From assembly GCA_013154075.1 (NCBI GenBank), contig JAADDG010000019.1, positions 1-6,300 of the forward strand: a stretch of 6,300 nt of DNA. Reading direction: 5' to 3'. A program made the position numbers and the translations under genes. Under the pieces are notes generated by a model that made no database searches, was not told where the DNA came from, and worked only from the letters and a program-made list of their open reading frames with translations. Below, piece after piece: positions 1 to 4,501 of the stretch; position 1 is the stretch's first letter, and each line of letters starts with the position of its first letter. This DNA comes from Campylobacterota bacterium. GTDB taxonomy: Bacteria > Campylobacterota > Campylobacteria > Campylobacterales > JAADDG01.

Positions 1-91
1 GCGAGACGACATTTAACAACCCCGCTAAGCATGTAGAGGCCGATGCGGATCCTACTTTCGGACTGGGGTTCGACTCCCCACACTTCCACCA
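1..91 (+). ncRNA. ssrA: tmRNA (ssrA), 3' end only
   Basis: This is the 3' part of transfer-messenger RNA, which with SmpB rescues ribosomes stalled on broken mRNAs and tags the stalled peptide for proteolysis. The tRNA-like end is plain. A 5-bp T stem (TGGGG 64-68 with CCCCA 76-80) encloses the 7-base loop TTCGACT. The 7-base 3' acceptor strand follows at 81-87, then the discriminator A at 88 and encoded CCA at 89-91. The acceptor strand carries T at the place of U70, which would form the G3-U70 wobble pair read by alanyl-tRNA synthetase. The upstream AAGCATGTAG and TTTCGGAC stretches are typical of tmRNA 3' regions. The tag-peptide frame and the 5' half lie outside the window. I see no clear rho-independent terminator after the CCA. 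An ordinary tRNA is excluded because no D arm or anticodon arm fits upstream of the T arm. Confidence 0.93.
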
Positions 92-218
92 TTAAATACT
101 TGCAATACCACTTCATTAAAAATCACTCTTCTTTGTAAGCTTAGAACTACTACTTCCATTTTTGTTGTATAGAAAAACCAAATGAGAATGCCAAATTTTC
201 TAACAATCTTGACGAAAA

Positions 219-236
219 GTTATCGAATATGATAAC
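219..236 (+). promoter_or_regulatory. Candidate operator/promoter of the toxin-antitoxin genes
   Basis: GTTATC at 219-224 and GATAAC at 231-236 form a perfect 6-bp inverted repeat with a 6-base spacer, about 16 bases before the first codon of toxin similarity. A TTGACG hexamer lies at 209-214. Possible -10 elements are GATAAC at 231-236 (16-base spacer) or TATGAT at 228-233 (spacer rather short). HigA-type antitoxins usually repress their own operon by binding a palindrome that overlaps the promoter, and this arrangement fits. If GATAAC is the -10, transcription would start close to the ATG at 244, giving little or no leader. The site is inferred from symmetry and position only; short AT-rich palindromes also arise by chance. 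Confidence 0.35.
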
Positions 237-252
237 ATACCTTATGGGTTGA

Positions 253-576
253 ACGATAGAGTTTTTTGATGAGAGTGTAGAGGCTGAAACTCTTGCCCTA
301 CCTTCTAAAATATTAGCAAAGATACTGCATATTTTTGAATTGATAGAAATAGCAGGAGCCCAGCTTGGAGAGCCGTATACAAAGCCATTGGGTGAAGGAT
401 TGTTTGAAGTGCGAGCCAAGGCCAAAGAGGGGATCGATAGGAGTATCTATTGTTATCAAAAAGGAAAAAAGATCATTATTTTACACTATTTTGTAAAAAA
501 GGATCAAAAAACACCAAAAAGAGATTTGCAAATTGCTCTCAAACGTAAAAAGGAGATAGATGATGCAAACAACTAA
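253..576 (+). CDS. HigB/RelE-family toxin of a type II TA pair, start codon non-standard or lost
   Basis: This is a RelE/HigB superfamily protein (phage Gp49-like group), probably a ribosome-dependent mRNA endonuclease held in check by the next gene product. Family similarity starts at codon 256 (IEFFDESVEAE) and runs through LGEPYTKPLGEGLFEVR, the central strand IYCYQKGKKIIILH and FVKKDQKTPKRDL, the usual C-terminal signature with its basic residues. About 107 residues is the normal family length. The oddity is the start. The frame is preceded by ATG GGT TGA at 244-252 and then ACG at 253; there is no ATG, GTG or TTG until TTG at 340, which would delete about 29 residues including the first strand and helices. 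Either ACG or ATA is used, a former ATG became ACG, or a stop arose at codon 3 of an ATG-244 start. I see no good Shine-Dalgarno sequence. The 3' end overlaps the antitoxin gene, giving the toxin-first order of higBA. The domain call is firm; expression and the exact start are not. Confidence 0.75.
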   Translation, partial: TIEFFDESVEAETLALPSKILAKILHIFELIEIAGAQLGEPYTKPLGEGLFEVRAKAKEGIDRSIYCYQKGKKIIILHYFVKKDQKTPKRDLQIALKRKKEIDDANN

Positions 577-856
577 AAGACCTACATTTACAGAGTTTAA
601 GAAAAAAGCGTTACAAAATGAAGAGGTACGCAAAGAATATAATGCACTTAAGCCTCTTTTTTCTATCAAAAAACAGCTGGTTGCAGCACGAATTGCCAAA
701 GGATTAACGCAAGATGATATTGCAAAGAAAATCGGAACATCCAAATCAAATATATCAAGGCTTGAGAGTTTAAACAATACTTATATGCCGAATCTCGCTA
801 CACTTATGAAATATGCCGAAGCACTTGGAATGAGGCTTGATATAGGGTTGAAATGA
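563..856 (+). CDS. HigA-type antitoxin, Xre-family HTH regulator
   Basis: A 97-residue DNA-binding antitoxin that should neutralise the upstream toxin and repress the shared promoter. Residues 48-68 (LTQDDIAKKIGTSKSNISRLE) form a textbook Xre/Cro helix-turn-helix with the usual Q50, A54, S62 and E68. Residues 70-97, with NLATLMKYAEALG, complete the five-helix domain. The charged N-terminal part (residues 1-35, with FKKKALQNEEVRKEY) is the likely toxin-binding segment. Tandem ATGs lie at 560 and 563. AGGAG at 551-555 is 7 bases from the second and only 4 from the first, so 563 is chosen, giving a 14-base overlap with the toxin gene and probable translational coupling. Unlike the toxin gene, this gene has a good ribosome site and an ordinary start, so it should be made even if the toxin is silent. 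Most likely HigA-like; a non-cognate Xre regulator is less likely given the overlap. Confidence 0.88.
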   Translation: MQTTKRPTFTEFKKKALQNEEVRKEYNALKPLFSIKKQLVAARIAKGLTQDDIAKKIGTSKSNISRLESLNNTYMPNLATLMKYAEALGMRLDIGLK

Positions 857-1167
857 ATAGCTACTTCTTTATGGAAGCGAAACGCTTACGAATTTGATAT
901 CGAGAGTCGGTTAAATATTCTATATTGTTTTCCTACTCCACTTCTACAATACCAAGATTATCGAAAAAAGCCTCCTGAAAAATTCACTCTATTTGAAATT
1001 AAAGTTTAAAATAGAATATAAGTTTGATAAAGAGATTTTTGCCTCAATGGAAATTGAAAATTAGATGGATGGTATAAAATTAAAATCTCCTTAAAAATTA
1101 TATTAATTCAATCATAAAGCCTATTTTGTCGATATCTATTTGAATTTTCTGAAAACAAGGCTTTGTT
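857..1167. other. 311-base intergenic stretch with no supportable gene
   Basis: This AT-rich stretch lies between the antitoxin gene and the FemAB-like gene. Right after the antitoxin stop, the same frame stays open for 50 codons (857-1006), and another plus frame is open from 915 to 1061. Neither has a credible start with a ribosome site or recognisable similarity, so I treat them as chance or decayed sequence. A small hairpin, AAGCG-AAA-CGCTT at 875-887, follows the TA genes but has no T run, so it is a weak terminator candidate at best. TATAAAAT at 1073-1080 could be a -10 element for the gene at 1168, although no well-spaced -35 is visible. AAGG at 1157-1160 is the ribosome site of that gene. 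Confidence 0.5.
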
Positions 1168-2166
1168 ATGGTTAAGAGAATAGATCATACCGTATTGACT
1201 CAAGAGGAGATAGATCATATTTTAAAAAACAAAGAGCTTTTTTATCTAAAGAGTTGGAGGGATGCCGTAACTAAGGGTATGGATGCCGAGAGTTTCGCCG
1301 TCTTGACAAGTTTTATGGGAGATAACGCTTTACTTGGGATCTATTTTTCTATCGATAAAGGCATAATCAAGCTTGCCGGTGCTCCGCTTTCGGGAACGTT
1401 TACTCCTTATATGGATCCTTTGTGGTTTGGAAATTTATCGATAGAGGATAAAAGAGAGATTTTTTTTGAGCAGTTTAAGTTTCTAAAAAAGCTTGGATTC
1501 TCCTATATAGAGTACAAATTCAAAAATTTTATGGATGCTAAAGATCTTGGAGAAGGTGTAAAAGATTTTCAGTTGTTTGTTAAAGAGACATATATCTTGG
1601 ATTTAAATAGAAGTTTGGATGAGATTTGGAACGATTTTTCTCCTACTTGCAGGCAAAGTATAAAAGAGGCGGTTAAAAATAGAATCGAGGTTGAAAAGAT
1701 AGAGGCTTGCGAACTCGATGTGGAAGATTTTTATGCGATTTTACAGGTTCTTTATGAAACCAAAGGCGAGAAACCGAGACACTCTTTGAAATTTTTAAAA
1801 GAGATAGTTTATAGGATGCAAGAGAGTAATCATCTGCTTTTCCAAAGAGCCGTATTGGATGATAAGATCATCTCTATGAAGATCTATCTTTTCGATCATG
1901 AGAAGTTTTTCTATCTTTGTGATGCATCTTTGGATTTGGCTTATGAGACGAAAGCCGTATATCTTATGCATTGGAACTCTATAAAGTTCGCCAAAGATTT
2001 GGGTGTCGATTATTACGATTTCAATTCAAAGGGAGATGAGGTTAGCGATGCTTTAAAGAGAAGTTTTTCTCCGTATGTATATAAAAGAGGACATCTATCT
2101 TATAAAACCGCATTTGCGAAATCTGCCGAAAAGATTTATAAAAAAATAAATAAAATTGAAAAATAG
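1168..2166 (+). CDS. FemAB/GNAT-like acyltransferase
   Basis: This 332-residue protein resembles the FemAB-like/BioF2-like acetyltransferase group (Acetyltransf_6 type): soluble enzymes with two GNAT folds that transfer acyl or aminoacyl groups, often in peptidoglycan or surface-polysaccharide synthesis. Visible hallmarks are SWRDAV near residues 29-34, a typical family opening, and the middle segment with ILDLNRSLDEIWNDFSP followed by a basic helix (RQSIKEAVKNRIEVEK), as in the linker where the second GNAT fold begins. The C-terminal run DYYDFNSKGDEVSDALKRSF is the usual closing motif near the acyl-donor site. No signal peptide or membrane segment is seen, so it is probably cytoplasmic. The ATG at 1168 has AAGG 7 bases upstream. 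It stands alone on its strand and ends one base from the convergent ThiF-family gene. The substrate cannot be read from the sequence. Confidence 0.7.
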   Translation: MVKRIDHTVLTQEEIDHILKNKELFYLKSWRDAVTKGMDAESFAVLTSFMGDNALLGIYFSIDKGIIKLAGAPLSGTFTPYMDPLWFGNLSIEDKREIFFEQFKFLKKLGFSYIEYKFKNFMDAKDLGEGVKDFQLFVKETYILDLNRSLDEIWNDFSPTCRQSIKEAVKNRIEVEKIEACELDVEDFYAILQVLYETKGEKPRHSLKFLKEIVYRMQESNHLLFQRAVLDDKIISMKIYLFDHEKFFYLCDASLDLAYETKAVYLMHWNSIKFAKDLGVDYYDFNSKGDEVSDALKRSFSPYVYKRGHLSYKTAFAKSAEKIYKKINKIEK

Positions 2167-2167
2167 T

Positions 2168-2803
2168 CTATTGGGATATGATTTTCTCGATGGCTTTGGA
2201 GCATAAAGCGAGTCCGAAACTTCCGGTAACTCCGACAAAACTTCCCATATTTTTTACTCTTGGCTCCTCTTTTGAGTAGATAGCTGTAAAATCCTCTTTA
2301 AACCCCTCTTTTTTTAAAAGGCTTCTGAATTTTTTGGCCATAGGATCTATTTTGGTTTTCCAAACGGATGTGAATTCTATCTTTGTAGGATCTATCTTGC
2401 CCGCGCTTCCCATCGAGCTTAGTAGTTTTTTATGAGCTTTTTTAGCGATTTGTACTTTTGCGTTTAGATCGTCTATCGCGTCTATTACGATATCGAAACG
2501 ATCGAAATTAAACGTTTCGCACCACTCTTTAGTTATTTTACACTCTATCGCCTCTATTTTCGGATATAGAGATTTTAGTCTTTCAACCTTTTTTTCTCCT
2601 ACGGCTTCGCTGCCTATTTGGCGGTTTTGGTTGGTTATGTCAAACGTATCGAAATCGACGATCGTTATATTTTCAACTCCGCTTCTATAAAGACAATCCA
2701 GACAAAAGCCTCCCACTCCCCCGACTCCCAAAATCAAAACTTTAGCCTCTCTTATCTTTTTGAAATCCTCTCCAAATAGCCTTTCGCATCTCTCGAATCT
2801 CAT
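2168..2803 (-). CDS. tcdA: ThiF-family E1-like adenylyltransferase, TcdA-like
   Basis: This is a 211-residue member of the ThiF/MoeB/UBA superfamily. It is closest in layout to TcdA (CsdL), which uses ATP to cyclise N6-threonylcarbamoyladenosine (t6A) at position 37 of ANN-decoding tRNAs. The ATP site is clear: GVGGVGG at residues 26-32, the acidic strand end VDFDTFD with D50 and D52, then TNQNRQ with the conserved arginine R61, lysines at 71-72, and DAIDDLNAK (D108, D111). MGSAGKIDP and the SKEEPR segment match the TcdA pattern, and I see no CxxC zinc pair such as MoeB and ThiF have. It is shorter than E. coli TcdA (268 residues, from memory). The start is set at ATG 2803, in an ATGA overlap with the surE stop and with GAAAGAG about 8 bases upstream. 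A GTG at 2812 would add three residues but has poor spacing. Other ThiF-like roles, such as molybdopterin or thiamine sulfur transfer, remain possible. Confidence 0.78.
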   Translation of the reverse strand: MRFERCERLFGEDFKKIREAKVLILGVGGVGGFCLDCLYRSGVENITIVDFDTFDITNQNRQIGSEAVGEKKVERLKSLYPKIEAIECKITKEWCETFNFDRFDIVIDAIDDLNAKVQIAKKAHKKLLSSMGSAGKIDPTKIEFTSVWKTKIDPMAKKFRSLLKKEGFKEDFTAIYSKEEPRVKNMGSFVGVTGSFGLALCSKAIEKIISQ

Positions 2804-3582
2804 TTGATCCACTCTTTCAATCTCTCTATATCGCTATGGGAAGTCATATCGAGATGAATCGGCGTAATTGAGACAAAACCGTTCGCTACGGCTTCAAAAT
2901 CGCACATTTTATCTCCCTTAGGAATCCATCTTAGAGGGTGAAGCCCGAGCCAATAATACTCCTCTCCTCTTGGATTTCTGTGCAAATGAGCGTCATTGCC
3001 GTACACTCTGTATCCCGCTTTTGTGATTTTGTAGCCTTTGCACTCATCTTTCTTTACGGGAGGAACGTTTACGTTTAGAAATTTTCTCTCCCCGAGTGGA
3101 AAATTCCCTTCTAAGATCTTTTTGGCTATTTCGTAAGCTACCTCTTTGGCAAGCTCGAAGCCGAGTTCCTCTATATTTTGGCATCTGTCTTTGCACACTT
3201 GAGAGATCGAAAAAGATGGAATGTGATGAATGGCTCCCTCCATCGCTCCCGCGGCGGTTCCACTATAGGTGATATCTTCACCCATATTGGCTCCTTTATT
3301 GATTCCGCTTACGATTAGATCGGGTTTTTTATCCTCTTTGTAAAGAGCGTGAAGTGCGAGATAGATACAATCACTCGGAGTTCCGTTATCGAGTTTGAAA
3401 AAATCATCGTCTATCTCTACGAATCTAAGAGGTCTTGAGAGTGTGAGGCTGTGCCCGCAGGCCGATTTGTTCATAGTCGGAGCCACTATGGTGACTCTTC
3501 CAAGAGGGCTTAGGGCCTCTTTCAAAGCCTTCAGCCCCTCGCTTTCGAATCCGTCGTCGTTGGTGATTAATATCTCTTTCAT
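2800..3582 (-). CDS. surE: 5'/3'-nucleotidase SurE
   Basis: SurE is a cytoplasmic metal-dependent phosphatase that dephosphorylates nucleoside 5'- and 3'-monophosphates and can trim short polyphosphate; it is linked to stationary-phase survival. The 260 residues match the family length. The N-terminal ILITNDDGFESEG carries the metal ligands D9 and D10. SACGHSLTLSRPL supplies the metal-binding serine S40. DNGTPSDC (65-72) and VSGINKGANMGED (91-103), with ligand N95, are signature motifs, followed by YSGTAAGAMEG. The C-terminal CDFEAVANGFVSITPIHLDMT is also typical. The ATG at 3582 is preceded by AAGGA, which overlaps the TAA stop of the upstream gene, so translation of the two is probably coupled. 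The downstream ThiF-family gene overlaps by 4 bases. I recall the same surE-thiF order in Campylobacter jejuni. All motif residues are intact. Confidence 0.96.
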   Translation of the reverse strand: MKEILITNDDGFESEGLKALKEALSPLGRVTIVAPTMNKSACGHSLTLSRPLRFVEIDDDFFKLDNGTPSDCIYLALHALYKEDKKPDLIVSGINKGANMGEDITYSGTAAGAMEGAIHHIPSFSISQVCKDRCQNIEELGFELAKEVAYEIAKKILEGNFPLGERKFLNVNVPPVKKDECKGYKITKAGYRVYGNDAHLHRNPRGEEYYWLGLHPLRWIPKGDKMCDFEAVANGFVSITPIHLDMTSHSDIERLKEWIK

Positions 3583-3589
3583 CTTTTCC

Positions 3590-4426
3590 TTACTTAAATT
3601 TATATACCTTTAAAACTCTCGGTCCGTAGTAGGTTTTTTGTATGGCTATCGGATAGAGATTTTCTATATTGTTATCTACGTCTATCTCTAAAGCGATTCG
3701 GGTATTGTATGGAATTTTTAATCTTTTGTAAAGATCTTTTCCCATGATTGCGGTTGCTTTTTTCTTAGGCAAAATCCATTCGGCTCTATACTCTTTGCCG
3801 GTTCTATCGGGATAGGCTTTTATGGTTATTTTTACATCTTCATTAGATGTATTAAGTATTTTTAAAAACGCTTTGAATCCTCCGATATTCGTGCCCTCTT
3901 CGTGAAAGATATGGGGGATTACCATCTTGCCGCTTCCTTTTGGAGATACGGGATCGAAATTTCTATCTACCGGAATTACTCTTTGGCCTTCGGGAGATTT
4001 TTGCAAAACGAGAGTGAATACTTGATTTCTTTTTAGCTCCTTATCCTCTTTACATTTGTATATAACCTCCATTCCGAAAGAATCGGGCAGATCGATTCCG
4101 AGATTTTGAGCGATCATCTGAATATTTTCGGCAAATACGATTTTGGAGTGTTTCGGTTTGAGGGAAGTAAAGATCGGAAAAGCGCTATATTCGTCGTTGT
4201 GCGCTCCGTTATCTCCGTAAACTATCGCATTCGCAACCACTTCGCATTCGCTGTTGTTAAAAACCTTTATGAAAGTTTTATAGTTTCCGTCTCTATTTAG
4301 ATATGCGATTGTGTGTTTGATGGTAATTGGAGTGGGGGATATGGTGATGTTTTCGTCGTTCGTGCCTAAATTTGCGGCTTGCAACAATGAAAACGAAACC
4401 AAAGCGCTCAAAAGAATTTTTTTCAT
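3590..4426 (-). CDS. Exported protein of unknown function with two repeated beta-rich domains
   Basis: I do not recognise this 278-residue protein. It begins with a clear Sec signal peptide, MKKILLSALVSFSLLQA, with likely cleavage after A17, so it should be periplasmic or outer-surface; there is no lipobox and no further membrane segment. The mature part looks like two copies of one module, at about residues 34-153 and 168-274. FIKVFNNSECEVV matches FLKILNTSNEDVK; VYGDNG matches AYPDRTG; LKPKHSKIVFAENI matches LPKKKATAIMGKDL; LQKSPEGQRVIPV matches IQKTYYGPRVLKV. The pattern of alternating strands suggests Ig-like beta sandwiches. Cysteines occur only in copy one (61 and 125) and might form a disulfide. 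An in-frame ATG at 4468 would add 14 residues but lacks a ribosome site and would mask the signal peptide. The chosen ATG at 4426 has AGGAG 6 bases upstream. That ribosome site lies inside a perfect inverted repeat (4429-4480). Confidence 0.85.
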   Translation of the reverse strand: MKKILLSALVSFSLLQAANLGTNDENITISPTPITIKHTIAYLNRDGNYKTFIKVFNNSECEVVANAIVYGDNGAHNDEYSAFPIFTSLKPKHSKIVFAENIQMIAQNLGIDLPDSFGMEVIYKCKEDKELKRNQVFTLVLQKSPEGQRVIPVDRNFDPVSPKGSGKMVIPHIFHEEGTNIGGFKAFLKILNTSNEDVKITIKAYPDRTGKEYRAEWILPKKKATAIMGKDLYKRLKIPYNTRIALEIDVDNNIENLYPIAIQKTYYGPRVLKVYKFK

Positions 4427-4428
4427 AA

Positions 4429-4480
4429 CTTTCTCCTTTTTTGGATATTGATACTTTAATGATATCATAAAAGGAGAAAG
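4429..4480 (-). promoter_or_regulatory. Leader hairpin that would sequester a Shine-Dalgarno sequence
   Basis: In the minus-strand transcript CUUUCUCCUUUU (4480 down to 4469) is perfectly complementary to AAAAGGAGAAAG (4440 down to 4429), with a 28-base loop between. The 3' arm contains the whole AGGAG ribosome site of the exported-protein gene, whose ATG starts 2 bases beyond the stem. The folded form should block initiation. The 5' arm begins 5 bases after the ciaB-like stop codon, so a ribosome finishing that gene would cover it and free the ribosome site. The loop contains the palindrome ATGATATCAT (4459-4468). The pairing is seen directly; the regulatory role is inferred. Confidence 0.55.
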
Positions 4481-4501
4481 ATATTTTACTTAAATATCTT
4501 T
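4477..4501 (-). repeat. Hairpin over the ciaB-like stop codon, overlapping the next stem
   Basis: In the transcript AAAGATATTT (4501 down to 4492) pairs perfectly with AAATATCTTT (4486 down to 4477) around a 5-base loop that contains the first two bases of the TAA stop codon. The stem is almost all A-U. A pyrimidine-rich run follows (CTCCTTTT), so it could be a weak terminator, but the low GC content argues against a strong one. Its 3' arm shares four bases (4477-4480) with the 5' arm of the ribosome-site hairpin, so the two stems cannot both be complete. Confidence 0.4.

Noticed and set aside
150..425. Minus-strand open frame of 91 codons across the ssrA-toxin gap
   Set aside because: It lies opposite the toxin gene, has no recognisable domain and no good ribosome site; it looks like a shadow frame.
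481..777. Minus-strand open frame of 98 codons opposite the antitoxin gene
   Set aside because: The plus strand carries the clear HTH protein with a ribosome site; this is its antisense shadow.
875..887. AAGCG-AAA-CGCTT hairpin as a terminator for the TA genes
   Set aside because: Only five base pairs and no following T run.
931..955. CCACTTCTACAATACCA, loosely like the end of ssrA (CACTTCCACCA); possible decayed att repeat
   Set aside because: The match is short and imperfect and does not extend into the T-arm sequence, so it does not support an att duplication.
857..1009. Fifty-codon continuation of the antitoxin frame past its TGA, and a 14-codon frame from an ATGA overlap at 852
   Set aside because: No similarity recognised. 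The antitoxin already ends at a normal family length, and open runs of this size are expected in AT-rich DNA.
4427..4468. Start of the exported protein at ATG 4468 instead of 4426
   Set aside because: No ribosome site precedes it, and the added residues would displace an otherwise classic signal peptide; AGGAG is correctly spaced for 4426.
4469..4480. AAAAGGAGAAAG as a plus-strand ribosome site
   Set aside because: No start codon with a meaningful frame follows on the plus strand; the sequence is better explained as one arm of the leader hairpin.
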